From Lycium barbarum (lineage: Eukaryota > Streptophyta > Magnoliopsida > Solanales > Solanaceae), in NCBI RefSeq assembly GCF_019175385.1, contig NC_083344.1:23506380-23570379 (forward strand): a stretch of DNA of 64,000 bases, given 5' to 3'. The notes under the pieces were generated by a model. That model did not search any database and was not told the DNA's origin. It saw only the letters and a list, made by a program, of their open reading frames with translations. Shown piece by piece: positions 12,501 to 23,010 of the stretch. Positions within the stretch are counted from its first letter, which is position 1; every line of letters begins with the position of its first letter. The translations under genes and the position numbers were made by a program.

Positions 12501-13875
12501 CTTTCTAAAAGGTTAACACCTAGAGAAGATCTCCATCATGGCTATTTCACCAAGCCTAGAGAAAGGAAAACCTATCACAAGACCACCAAGATCCAACAAA
12601 GACTATCATGGATGGTGGAAGGGGAGAAGGCATAAATTTTCATGGCTGAGGACCTAAGCTGTGGGACAACATTTGTGATTTACCTTATGTTCCTATGAAA
12701 CGTTGCGGGGGTGGATCTGGAACTTGTCAAAATATTGAGAAGAAGCCAAGATTTAACCGACCTCTTTCCGAAAAAGGAATAAGGCTAAAGTAAGAGGAGG
12801 CAGTCAAAAATTACTTTAATAATGCTTACTTGGATAGTGACTGCTCAAGGCATAACTGAACGAGTGGATGATTTCCTCTCACTCAAGGCCTACCAAGGAG
12901 GGACTGTGCCTTGTGGAAATGGCAAGAAAGGTCACATTCCTAGCCATGGGAAAAGTTTATAAGACATCCTCCCATAGACATAAAATGTGGCACAAAGTAA
13001 CCTAGTCCCTGTAATAACAGAAGCAGCAGAATTTCCAGAGGGCATAGAGGAACCTGGTCCCTCTATCACTCTACTTGCTGAAAGCTAATTCTGCACGATA
13101 GAGGACTAGGTAGCAGACATCTTCACTAAGGCACTATGCAGGGAGCAATCTATATGAGATAGGTCTGATCGAGCTCAATGTGTTGCCCTTCCTCAAACTT
13201 CTTCAGGCTTAGCTATGTTAAGAGGAAAGGTACAAGGTTAAAAGGTGTTTTTGGAAGCATCTAACTCACTCTTGTACCGTTACAGGTACACACACGTGGC
13301 AGGGTCAGGACAGCGCAAGCATACGTGATATTGCACATCTCAGAGCTCTTGCCTCATCTTCAAAATTTTCAAGGGACCTGGTGTCCATGACTCAGGTTAG
13401 CAGTCTCTTCAGTGCTTAGTATGTCTAGAACTATCAAGAATGTCATGTCATTAAGACTCTTCCGCTTCCTATTCCGATTTGAGCCCTTTAAATGCCTGTC
13501 CATCCTTAACCTCCTCGTACCTCAAAAGAAAACCATTCCGCTTCAGATCTTGCCAAAAAAAATTACCATATCTGAAATCTGAATCGTCCTTTCTCACTCG
13601 CCAAAATCTAAACCCCACCATATCAATACCAGATCACAAAGATAGTCTGACTCAAGTAAGTCCCACTTCTATCGATTATTCTAGAACAGATAAAGGACTC
13701 TATGAGCCTTGTGTAGACCTTCTCCTCGATGACTCTAAATGGGGGAACGAAACAGATCTAATATCATGGAAAGTGGAATTGAAGTTGTTAAGGGGTTTGA
13801 AGAGGCCTTAAAAGCAAAATAAAGCGATGAAGGAACTCTGAAGGATCTGATGACGAAACGGATGAAGGGGAAGGA

Positions 13876-14283
13876 ACCTATTAGGGAAGAAATTGATGCA
13901 ATCCGCAAGGCATGCAATCTATTGGAAGAAAGGTATCTGTCACGAGTAATCCTTGTTGTAGTGAAAAAGATACATCATGCACATCTGCTCCCTGCGAATC
14001 AGAACGATCCTAACATGACAAACAAGGATGGAAACACCTTACCAGGTGCTGTGATAGATACCAAGCTGTCCCACCTTATGGAGCCTAATGTTTACAGGTA
14101 TAGCACCGCTAAAATCTGAGGTACTAGCCATCCATCTCATTACCATGTACTAGTTGATGAAAACGGAGCCGGCGCAGCTATAAACTTGTTATGCTACATA
14201 TGCAAGGTGCACACGTTCGGTCTTCGTGAATCCACCAGCCTATTATGCACACTTGGTTACCCTTTGTGCATGATATTACATTG
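13876..14283 (+). pseudogene. Captured ARGONAUTE PIWI-domain fragment, copy 3
   Basis: The frame 13850-14119 reads EPIREEIDAIRKACNLLEER, then VILVVVKKIHHAHLLPANQN, GNTLPGAVIDTKLSH and a stop after YRYSTAKI. Past the stop the nucleotides still encode AGO-like residues (GTSHPSHYHVLVDEN). It is more decayed than copy 2: a stop in the middle, and conserved KICHP changed to KLSHL. Its position between the RNase H end and the 3' polypurine region is the same as in copies 1 and 2. Confidence 0.85.
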
Positions 14284-14949
14284 AGGATGATGTGGAAATC
14301 ATGTAGAAATAAAATTTCTCAAGAAGGCAAAGGGACCAGGTCTTAGTGGTGTTGCATAGGAAGCTGACCCTTAGCTAAAGGCTGAAAATCTTTGTCTAGA
14401 CCCACTAATCCTTAGTTCTTGAGCCCCTCCTAGTCCCCCTGAATATCTGACCCTTTGTATTCCATCGCTTAATGACTATGGAACTCATAGCAATTTAAGC
14501 ATCATATTTTGTACTGACTAAGACTACTATGTTTGATATGCTTAATCTAATCTGGGCAATTACTTTGATTTGTGCAATGATTTTAATACTTGTCGTTACT
14601 GTTCTTGCTTATGTTGTCTTGCCTTAGTTGCCATGAGTTAATGCTACTAAACTTCTTTTTGGCTTATGCTACTTTTGTTACTCTTTTCAATGACGCCAAA
14701 AGGGGGAAGAAAGCAAAGGGGTGGGAAAGGGAGGAAGAATGATGTGAGAGAGACAGTCTGTCATCATCAAAAAGGGGGAAAATGACTATATGTATGTTTA
14801 GATGATTGTCAAACCTGGTGAAACCAAAGAGAGTGAGAAACTCGATCCTTAATATTGCCTCTCCATACATCTCACAGTCTCAAGAATATAATTGATATAT
14901 GTGAGAGATACATGTACGAAAGATAAGGGGAACCGTGAAAAAGGGAAAT

Positions 14950-16088
14950 TGATAAGGAATTGTATGTTTTAATGACATGACAAACCCTAAGGAACCAAAT
15001 ACAATTAGGTTCATCTTTTTTAACTTAGTTAACCTTATGATATCTTATATGTTTCTTGTATAACTTGCTCCTTGAAGGAACAGATGCCTGCAGGAATTGC
15101 TCATATATGAGAGACTAGATATGTTGATTCAGAAGGACCAGATGGGATCAGGTCTCGAGCCTGCTCGGCCAAAAATGCAGCTGTAGAGCTACTAACAATG
15201 TATCCAGTTCTTACAACGTGTTCGAAGAACAGATAAGGAACAAGTTCCTCTAGATAAAGGTTCTGGTCACTGAAGCTGAAAGTCCAAATCCACAGCTATA
15301 AAGTGAGCAGCTGAAAAGTACAATGCATCTGTACAACAGTGCCTCGTCATGGCTGATAGATTAACGGTCCAGATTGCATTAGTGGTCATCTTTACTCTCC
15401 CCCCCCCCCCCCCCCCCCCGTGCATATAAAGACATCATCTTCCAAGAGAAGACTCATTCTTGCACAATCCAAAAATTGCTCCATCGAAAGTGCAAGTCTC
15501 CACCTTTCAAGGTGTTCCTCAATAACAAAGCCAAAGCAACCCGAAGGACCAGGTCCAGAACTGAAGTTGTTTTAGGTCCATAGGTTATTGAGTCTTTGTT
15601 CGTTTGATCTTAAACTGTAAACCTACTCTTCCGTGAAAAGAAATTGTGTCCAAAATTCTCAAGGTTGCTTCCACAAGCTCTTGAGTGGTACACTAGGCTA
15701 GAGTTAGCTTAGTTATATCAGTGTGTGGCTAGAGTTAGTCACTGTGGTGAATTCTCAAAGGGTGCCTTTGAGTGGTACACTGGGCTAAGGTAAGTCTAGG
15801 TGTATTAGTGTGCTTAGCTAGGGGTAGTCAAGGGTGAGGGTTCCATAAGCGTTATTGTAAGGGTGAGGGATTATGAAAGTTAATTCCTAGCTTACGATAG
15901 AGTTGTAACCTGAGTTTCTCGGTTAGTGGAGTTGAAATCCTACATGGGTAGGTCGTGGTTTTTAATCCCTTGGGCAAGGAGTTTTCCACGTAAAAATCTT
16001 GTGTTGATTCTCATACTACATTGCATAAGGGAACTGGTACACGACCAGGTCCCTCATATACTGTTTGGTAAGTGCACAGCCGGCAACA
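14950..16088 (+). mobile_element. Copia LTR (right)
   Basis: 1139 bp, TGATAAGG...GGCAACA, aligned end to end with 11341-12481. A run of 21 C (15399-15419) replaces the (TC)n tract before the TATA box. The LTR abuts coding sequence of an F-box/FBD gene at 16089, so the insertion site lay in that gene. Confidence 0.85.
15399..15419 (+). repeat. C21 homopolymer in LTR promoter
   Basis: A run of 21 C directly upstream of the TATA-like GCATATAAAG. The sister LTR has a (TC)n tract there. Length may be affected by sequencing error. Confidence 0.8.
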
Positions 16089-16357
16089 GTATTCTAGATT
16101 GCCTTGAACTCGAACATTTCTCAGACTTTTCATTTAATCACCTCAGGGAAGTTAAGCTAAGCTTTGGAAGAACCACGCCTGAAATGCAGCTTATTAAGTT
16201 ATTGTTAGCCAAGTCCCCTGTGTTGATGAGAATGCTAATTGATACATCCTATCTTGATGATGAACTTTTTGACACAAAATTAAAAATATTTGTTGTGGTA
16301 TCAAAATTTCTACGTGCATCACCTAAAGTTGAAGTAGTTTACATAGATTTGATCTGA
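16089..16357 (+). pseudogene. C-terminal fragment of an F-box/FBD/LRR protein gene
   Basis: The frame ending at TGA 16355-16357 reads DCLELEHFSDFSFNHLREVK, then TPEMQLIKLLLAKSPVLMRM and SKFLRASPKVEVVYIDLI. This is the FBD domain that closes plant F-box/LRR/FBD proteins: a HLREVK start, the conserved PEMQ-F/L-IKLLLAKSPVL core and the RASPKAEV ending. Such proteins are usually about 400 residues with an N-terminal F-box that recruits SKP1. Here only about 88 residues survive. The left side is cut exactly at the copia LTR end, and the first 300 residues are not in the window. Probably a gene remnant broken by the insertion; a working 3' exon spliced from a distant 5' part is unlikely but not excluded. 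Confidence 0.8.
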
Positions 16358-16750
16358 TCACAATCTTTGGGTTAGAAGTTAAAATTGAAAAGAGAGACAC
16401 AAACGTTGATGTAGTAGCATATAAAACTGTGTTTTCCTTGTCGTAAGCATTGCTGGATGGAAGTTTGATTAGTTTTCTCTGTAATAACATTGTCATTACA
16501 TGTTTAAGGATTTTTACATTCAATGCGTGCTCGTGAATGAGTTATGGAAGATACTCCCTTTTATCAGTATAAACTTATCTGGTGTGAGTGTTTACATCAA
16601 ATCAACAGATGCATTGAAATGAGGGTAGGTTTTTACCCTCGTGAATCCCTTAATTTTTGACTTCTGAGAGTTTGAAGTAAAAATTTCTAAATTTCATTTG
16701 TTTTAAGCTGCGAATACTAAGTTTTTTCGTACTCATTAAACAATTTCATA
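16358..16750. other. Non-coding flank of the FBD fragment
   Basis: AT-rich sequence after the FBD stop, probably old 3' UTR and downstream DNA. I see no gene or clear repeat. Confidence 0.4.
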
Positions 16751-16751
16751 T

Positions 16752-17199
16752 AGAGGCGGACCCAGGATTTGAAGACCGTAGAGGCACCATTATCTTAACT
16801 TAGGTGCTAGCGAAATCCCGTGTCCGGTTAATCATTATTCACTAGTGGTGGGAGTTGTGGTGAAAATACAAGTATATAGGTCAAATATGGGTTCTACGGT
16901 AATACTTAGACATCAACTCTAGTGCAACAGTTGAGAGTGATAGATCAGTGGTCAAGGGTGTGCAATATATACAAAATGATGCATGTTCGAATCTCAGTTA
17001 TATCACTTTTGTTGTTATGAGCCCTTCGAATTAAAACAAAAAGAAAAAGATTTGATTGGTACGCACCAAGAGCATTTGTATGTCTTAGATATATTAGTTT
17101 CTCAAGGTATATACACCCATATATATATATATATATATATAATTTTTTCAAAGTTAATGGGTGCACGTGCATCCCATCAATACACGGGGGTCTGCCTCT
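16752..17199. mobile_element. Small non-autonomous DNA element with GAGGCGGACCC termini
   Basis: GAGGCGGACCC at 16753 is matched by inverted GGGTCTGCCTC at 17188-17198 (one mismatch). The pair bounds about 450 bp containing an (AT)n tract and a tRNA-like segment (GTGGTCAAGGGTG..GTTCGAATCTC, 16950-17000). This kind of GGCGGACCCAGGATTT element is common in nightshade genomes. The target duplication is not clear. Confidence 0.45.
17119..17141. repeat. (AT)n microsatellite
   Basis: Uninterrupted AT dinucleotides inside the small DNA element. Confidence 0.85.
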
Positions 17200-17687
17200 T
17201 ATTTCCAATACACAAGTGACAAGGAGACTAACTAGCACTACAATAGAAAAGTTAGCACATCTCTATGCGACCATGACCATACATAATATTTTCATCTTGA
17301 ATTAGGTTGTCAACATAAAAAATCACAATTTACTAAAAGAAAAATAAGGAAATGCATCAATTTATTTTGTTATAACCATCAGTGTCTGGTATTCACTGAT
17401 CCAGCTAATAATGATTGGTAAATACTTACCTGCACCCGAAGGTTATACCAAATCAATTAATCAACTATGATTAAGTGATTTAATGATGCAGATCGTGTAA
17501 AGCTTATTAGAGAGAAAACATTCCCTACCAAAGGATTAAAGAAAAAGGTGTGTATAACACAACCCAATTTTAATAAATCTTAAAGTCCTAAATGTTAGGA
17601 CTTACTAAATTTTAGTTGATTCCAAAGTTCTAATAATATGATTATAGATAAACCAAATTAGAGAGATTAGGGATAAAAATGAAAGAT

Positions 17688-17832
17688 TTTTCATACCAGA
17701 GGTCTCAGGTTCGAATCTTAAGTATGGAGTTGCCTTTTTTAGTGAGCACTTTACCCACAATATGGTTTTTTTAACATAAATCCGAATATAGTCAGCTCCA
17801 ATAAAATACGGACACAAGGTGGGACAAAAAAA
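17688..17832 (+). mobile_element. tRNA-derived SINE, degenerate
   Basis: CAGAGGTCTCAGGTTCGAAT (B box GGTTCGAAT), then GTATGGAGTTGCCTTTTTTA, GAGCACTTTACCC, ..AAATCCGAATATAGTCAG, GGACACAAGGTGGGACAAAAAAA. This is the order of a common plant SINE: GGTCTCGGGTTCGAGCC, GTATGGAGTCGCC, GAATCCGGATTAGTCGG, CCGGACACC, poly(A). Confidence 0.6.
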
Positions 17833-18185
17833 GACTTTCCATTTGCTTATATCTAATAATGGTAGCGGTCAAGCCTTTTGAGTGAAACTCAGGTGTTTTT
17901 CACTCCCATAGTTTTATCCAAAATGAGCACTTAATTCCACTATCTTATTCTTAAATATGGTCTCTTAACAAAGATGAAAGCCAATTATTAAATCGGAAAA
18001 GGGTTAGAAGTACATTTAACGTATTAGAAATGACTTAAAAATGCACTCCTTCCACATATCGGATCAAATTTGCCCCACCTTGTACTAGTTGAATAAAAAT
18101 TCCCTTAACATATTAAAATTGGTCAAAAGTACCCTCCATCAAATTTTCCCGACATTACATTCAGACTTAAAATTATCCCTTCATT
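17833..18185. other. AT-rich intergenic DNA, no gene seen
   Basis: Contains AAAAGTAC/GGTCAAAAGTAC-like phrases often found in old repeats, but no boundaries can be defined. Confidence 0.3.
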
Positions 18186-18280
18186 AATGACACAATTTTT
18201 TTTTATAACATGGGAACCCGTAGCAGCTACCCTTCGGGTGCGCATAGGGTAAACCCAGCTCCTGTGCAATAGCATTAATG
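18186..18280 (-). mobile_element. SolS-type SINE, 3' part
   Basis: On the minus strand: CTATTGCACAGGAGCTGGGT, TTTACCCTATGCGCACCCGA, AGGGTAGCTGCTACGGGTTC, CCATGTTATAAAAAAAA. It is nearly the same as the SINE at 42335-42481. The poly(A) end is the T run at 18190 on the plus strand. Confidence 0.65.
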
Positions 18281-18448
18281 GCACAATTATAAGACATCTA
18301 ATTAAGAAAGTTGTCTTTATTTATTGATCTGCATAATCTTTTATTAGTTGTGTGTATTTTCATTTATTAATTATGAATTGTTGCCTAGTGAAAACGTGAT
18401 TTATCATTTTACTAGCTCCACTTTTTAGAGGATCTTCTTTGATTGGAT

Positions 18449-18611
18449 GGTCCTCTTTCCCGGATCCGATTTCATTCCCTTTAGCCATTCACAATAGTAT
18501 TGTTGGTTCCTCTTTCCAAGCTCCGCTTTCATTCCCTTTAGCCATTCACAATAGTATTGCTGGTTTCTCTTTCCAGGCTTCGATTTCATTCCCTTTAGTC
18601 GTTGGACGTTA
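18449..18611. repeat. 57-bp tandem repeat, about 2.8 copies
   Basis: Units start at 18449, 18506 and 18563 (GGT-TCCTCTTTCC .. TTCATTCCCTTTAGCC). On the minus strand this gives a 19-residue repeat (LKGMKxxxGKRNQQYYCEW), in frame across copies. Confidence 0.8.
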
Positions 18612-19149
18612 TCGCCCAGAATCTTAATTTCTGTGGCTAGCTCTGACGGGGTTATTACAAAATACTCGGTCTTTACTGGCTCCATCCCCTCGGGCTATCG
18701 GAGGTGTCCAACATTTGTCTTGGGTTAGGAGCGGGGTTGACACGGTCGGGAGCGTCCTTTTTGTTAAAAACCTGAACATGATGTTGTGTTGTATGGGTCG
18801 TATCGGTTGGATACGTTGCATCTATCAGGCACTGGACGTCCAAGGGAAGGTATGTGTGGCCCAAGATGAGATGATGACTGATGAAGAAAGGTCCTCTTTT
18901 ACCCTGAGCTTAATATTGCACCGGTTGTACACATCATTCTATGTGGCGGAAGGAAACTCCCTCATACTTTCCTTAACTTTTCGGTGGCCTATGAATTTAT
19001 AATATTGAGGTTATCAATCAATGCTATCGCGAACCAGTTATCTGGAATTCTAGGTAGTAACATGTTTTCTCTCTGAAATTTGTCTACGAATACGCAGAGC
19101 AACTTATCTGGTCTCTATTTGATGGTGAAGATGTCCTCCGTTCGTTTCT

Positions 19150-19442
19150 CTACCCTCTATCCCCGGTATGTCCTTTATGAATACATCTGCTAAATCAGTG
19201 AAGGACCTGATGGATTGATGTGGCAGGTGTGCACACTAGGAAAGTGTTCCCTTTGTGAGAGTTTCCCTGAATTTCCTAACCAGTACGGACTCGGTTTTGA
19301 ACTCAGTGAGGTCATTGAATTCGCATTTATCTACCCCCTGGGTGCCGGTATGTGCCTTTACGAATGCATCTGCCAACTCGGTGAAGGTCCTGATGGATTG
19401 AAGCGGCATGTGTGCATACATGGAAAGTGCTCCCTTTGTGAT
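19150..19442. repeat. Direct duplication of a gag segment (period about 185 bp)
   Basis: 19150-19262 and 19337-19442 share CCGGTATGT, ACTTATGAATGCATCTGC-like text, GTGAAGGxCCTGATGGATTG, GTGTGCA and CCCTTTGTGA. Confidence 0.65.
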
Positions 19443-20984
19443 GATTTAGGATAGGGGTTGCACTTGGTTTCTGTTACGTCTCGGAAATTTCGTGTTGTTG
19501 CATTATGAGTAGACTAACGTAAGCCTAAAGTGGACATGAAGTCCTTATGAGTTTAAGGAGAGTATTTGATAACTTTATGCGCGCACCATAAGATTTTGAA
19601 GTCATAGGAATCGATGGAATTAAGTTCGTCGAAGGAAGTAGAATGTAAGTCATGTTTGGGACGATTTTGCAACAATTGAGTTATACTTTGTTTAGTAATG
19701 ACTTGAGGAGGAGCTATAGGGCTCCTTAGATGGTTAATGAAGTGTTACACAAGTGCCAAGAAGGTTCCATAAGGATTGGAAGTCAAACGAATCGAAGCGA
19801 ACAACTTATCGGAAAAGGACATTTTGACGGACCATTTGACGGACCGTAGGGGGTTTTACGGCCCGTAAAATGGTGGTGCTCTATCGTGAAACAACCACAG
19901 TGAGGCCTGCTTGGCTAGGTAGTTTAACGGTGCATTTTGACGAACTGTAGGAATTTTGACGGTCCGTCAAAGTGGGCGTCTAAATGCCCGACGGGTTTTT
20001 AAGTGACGCTTTATATATTTCATTTCACCTCATTTGGGATCATTATTTCTCCAAATAAGATTCTATAACTCTCCAAAACCTCTCTCCAAATTCATAAATC
20101 CAAGCCAAACCCAAGAGATTCAAGGGCTAAGAAGCTTGCTAGGGTTTGTGGAACTCAAGATTTCCTTTGGTGTTGATGTTGGAGACTTCACCTTAGTGGA
20201 GTGAGTTGATCCAAGACTTGTTCTTGTGTGATTTAGGTAAGTTTTTACATCTTTTGCATATAGTTAAGGCTGTTTGATTGTTATACCATGTGGTTGGAAG
20301 AAAGAAAAGTGAAAGGAGAATTCAAGTATGAATTTGAGGATATTATGAGCTATAAGTTAACTTGAATTGTAATTCTTGGAATGTTATGAGTATAATATTA
20401 ATGAGGGTGATGCTAATGATGTTGAGGAATTATTGTATACAAGTGTATATGCGGTTATGTTAAAATTGCTATTATGAGTGATCATGAAAAGGAGTTTTGG
20501 GGATTGAATGATGCCTAATTTGAGTAAAGTCTCTTAATTGTGGTATTGTTGATAATGTCATTGTTGTTTGGGAGTTGTTTTGGAATTTGGTAGAAGTAGA
20601 TAAAATAGGGGAAATGCTGCCCAATTTTCGCTAGCTCACGAATTATACTAGTTTGAACTTAAGGGTGTCTTTGAAGCCTAACCTTGGTATGAACCCTCTT
20701 CAATGTAGATTTCTCGGGCTTTGGAGGTGAACGTTAAGTAGTTGAGAAGACATAAAGGTATGTAAGGCTAACCCTTCTTTCTTAAGGCATGATCCCATTG
20801 TTGTATACCTTCACGTGCAATCCATAATGTCTTCCATGATGACTTCACTCCTAGAATCACTAAAGCTCATAGTTCTTGATACTCTCATGATGTCATTGAT
20901 TCCCTCCTATAGTATTTGATCCTCTAAGGAAAGATATAGTGAAAATGATGATGACGATGTTGCTCTACTTATGTAATTCTATAT

Positions 20985-20986
<2 letters not shown>

Positions 20987-21031
<45 letters not shown>
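20987..21031. repeat. (AT)n microsatellite in LTR
   Basis: About 22 AT dinucleotides immediately before the minisatellite of the solo LTR. Confidence 0.9.
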
Positions 21032-21035
<4 letters not shown>

Positions 21036-21044
21036 GTTATGTTG

Positions 21045-21240
21045 TAACATCGAGTCCCTTTGCGGCCGGTTATGCTTAACACCGAGTCCTATATGGCCGG
21101 GTATGATATCTATTGTGCACACCACTAATCAGTTGGGTATGAATAACACCGAGTCCCATTGTGGTCGGGTATGCTTCACACCGAGTCCTATTATAGCCGA
21201 GTATGTTACACACCGAGTCCTATTAAGGCCGGGTATGTCA
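21045..21240 (+). repeat. LTR minisatellite ACCGAGTCC..GGCCGGGTATG, about 6 units
   Basis: Units of about 30-36 bp, several reading ACACCGAGTCCTATTA-GGCCGGGTATG with variation. Confidence 0.75.
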
Positions 21241-21923
21241 TAATGATGGTGCTATTTATATATGTATGTATATGTATACGTATGGAAGGTCTTCTTTAAA
21301 GAAAGGGGTAAGTAAATATGATGAACATCTCAAAAGGTACAAATGGCTCTTCTATCGCATGGCACTCCTATCTCATGTTATCATTCATGCTTTTATCATG
21401 TTATTGCTTGTGTCTTACATACTCAGTACATTGTCCATACTGACGTCCTTTTGTTTGTAGACATTGCGTCATGCCCGCAGGTGGACAGGGAGACAGACTT
21501 GATCCTTAGGCTGCTTTATTCAGAGATCATCTAGAGGAGCTCTATTTGATTTGGAGCTACAGCCGTTGGTACTATTCTTCTGCGTATTTATATGGGCATG
21601 GCGGGGCCCTATCCCATCTTTATGATGTTTCATACTCTTTCTAGAGGCTCGTAAACAGTTATGTATAGCTAGATGTCTTTTAGCCTTGTCGGCTCATATT
21701 TTTGTATATCATTTTGTTAGTCTCGTCGTCTTGTGTATATATATATGGGCATAGTGTTGATGGTGATATAAAAGTGCCTTAGCCCGATGGAAATTGTTAT
21801 TGATGCATAGAGATTATGAGTAGGCCATGTGGCTGACCTAGATAGGATTGTGGAAGTATGATGAGAGGTGCCCGATGGGTTAGCTCCGGGTGCCCGTCAT
21901 GGCCCTCCGGTTGAGTCGTGACA

Positions 21924-22964
21924 GTTTGTAAGGTTATTGTGAATACATTTGCACATCAATAGACTTAATAACCGGGGGAGCTTCGTGGATCTGGTCGATC
22001 CGGTTGTCATGTTCCTGCAAGTGTTTTATGCTCCGGAAAGCTTCGTGTATGCTTTCCGGAGCTCTTCATATTTTCTCCAATACATTCGTCATTGTTCTTC
22101 AGCAATATTCATCATCAGATTTAGGAGAATCAATAAGAATATCTCGCCCTATTACTTTGTCAATTATTTCCTTTGAATGATTTGCATTGTTATTCAAAAT
22201 ATAACGTTATTGCTTTATTCACATTATCAAAGAAACAACACTAACTGGATTAATTACGTTGTTTTTGACCTCATTCAAACAAACTCAATTGATTTACCTC
22301 TAGTAATCAATTTTGGCTAAACATGTTATTGTCTCTATTATATGCCCGTATAAATAGAATTTTCAATTGATTTGATTGTCCATTTGAATTCTCGGCCAAT
22401 CACGGTGATAAGCTCCGATTTGATTGAGCAAGACATGTCATATGCACACTTGGTGTTATTCTATTGACGGCTTAATTTGACTTGTCATCCCACTCTCTGG
22501 TGACGTTGCGTGATCTCATTGGTTCATCCATGGCTTGGCATGTCACCCATCAATTGAAATGTAGCATGAGCCTAGGCATCAAGATGAGCTAACAGCCATG
22601 TGGACCATAGGCTTAGTGAAATGAGCTCATCTTTTGGGGTCCAACTTAATGGACTACCCCAAATAAAGTTGGACTTTGATGTTGGATTTATATAATTAAA
22701 TTTAATTTGGGCTTTGATATTTCTTGTATTTAGGAATATATGAAAATTTAGTATGAATTTTAATCCCATAAAATTTGTATATCTACGCAATCATTTATCT
22801 GCTGTGTTAATTTGGAATGAGGAGGGTATGCAGTACTAAGCACTAACACAGACAGTAATGGTATGGGTATAGTGTTAGTAGATAAGTGGAAGAAAACGGT
22901 GGTAGAACTTCCACAAGGGAAAGACAAAAACTTCTTCCTTAAACAGAGAGAACTCCATTGTTGG
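21924..22964. other. Intergenic DNA, no gene seen
   Basis: Only short open frames without recognisable domains. It contains the 11-bp perfect hairpin at 22031-22061. Confidence 0.4.
22031..22061. other. Perfect 11-bp inverted repeat (hairpin)
   Basis: CTCCGGAAAGC, 9-base loop, GCTTTCCGGAG. No T tract follows; role unknown. Confidence 0.6.
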
Positions 22965-23010
22965 AGTCCCACATCGGCAGGTTAAAAGGGTTACTTGGTC
23001 TCTTTATATG
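22965..23010 (+). promoter_or_regulatory. snRNA-type upstream element plus TATA (candidate)
   Basis: AGTCCCACATCGG (22965-22977) matches the plant U-snRNA upstream element RTCCCACATCG. It is followed 26 bp later by TTTATATG (23003-23010), a spacing closer to Pol III (U6/U3-like) than Pol II snRNA promoters. No U6 or U3 sequence follows the expected start near 23030-23040. The preceding TGTTGGAGTCCCACATCGG is also a common start of plant LTRs and TRIM elements, so this may be a terminal repeat instead. Confidence 0.3.

Larger units (their letters stand above)
12482..14949 (+). mobile_element. Copia-type internal region, copy 3 (with gag start)
   Basis: Starts with the primer-binding site and a degenerate copia gag from the ATG at 12538 (MAISPSLEKGKPITRPP, then KDYHGWWKGRRHKF) with an early stop. 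It then jumps to the protease-proximal region near 12830 (DSDCSRH.., DDFLSLKAYQGGTVPCGNGK). From there it follows copies 1 and 2: RNase H end near 13101 (with an in-frame TAG), ARGONAUTE fragment, 3' noncoding part. It is the only copy in the window with a 5' region and flanking LTRs, so it shows the natural layout of this non-autonomous element. Confidence 0.82.
18425..19450 (-). pseudogene. Degenerate Ty3/gypsy gag remnant
   Basis: On the minus strand 19421-19236 reads MYAHMPLQSIRTFTELADAF then VKAHTG and LVRKFRETLTKG, a match to the capsid-like retrotransposon gag core (PLQSIRTFTEL, AFVKAH, LREFV.RF). The same block appears again, degraded, at 19150-19262. Downstream frames (18864-18673, 18685-18425) contain a 19-residue repeat LKGMK..PGKRNQQYYCEW. 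Stops and frameshifts break it into pieces of 60-90 codons. No zinc knuckle, protease or reverse transcriptase is adjacent. The solo LTR at 19472 begins 22 bp away but is separate. Confidence 0.5.
19472..21923 (+). mobile_element. Solo Ty3/gypsy-type LTR
   Basis: 2452 bp, TGTTACGTCTCGG...GAGTCGTGACA, flanked by GTTTC (19467) and GTTTG (21924), a 5-bp target duplication with one mismatch. Modules: palindromes TTTTACGGCCCGTAAAA (19854-19870) and TTTGACGGTCCGTCAAA (19955-19971), TATA-like TTATATATTT (20011), GCTGCCCAATTTTCG (20619), AAAGGTATGTAAGG (20755), minisatellite (21045-21240), hairpin CAGTA..TACTG (21424-21442) and CATGCCCGCAGGT (21471). Confidence 0.8.
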
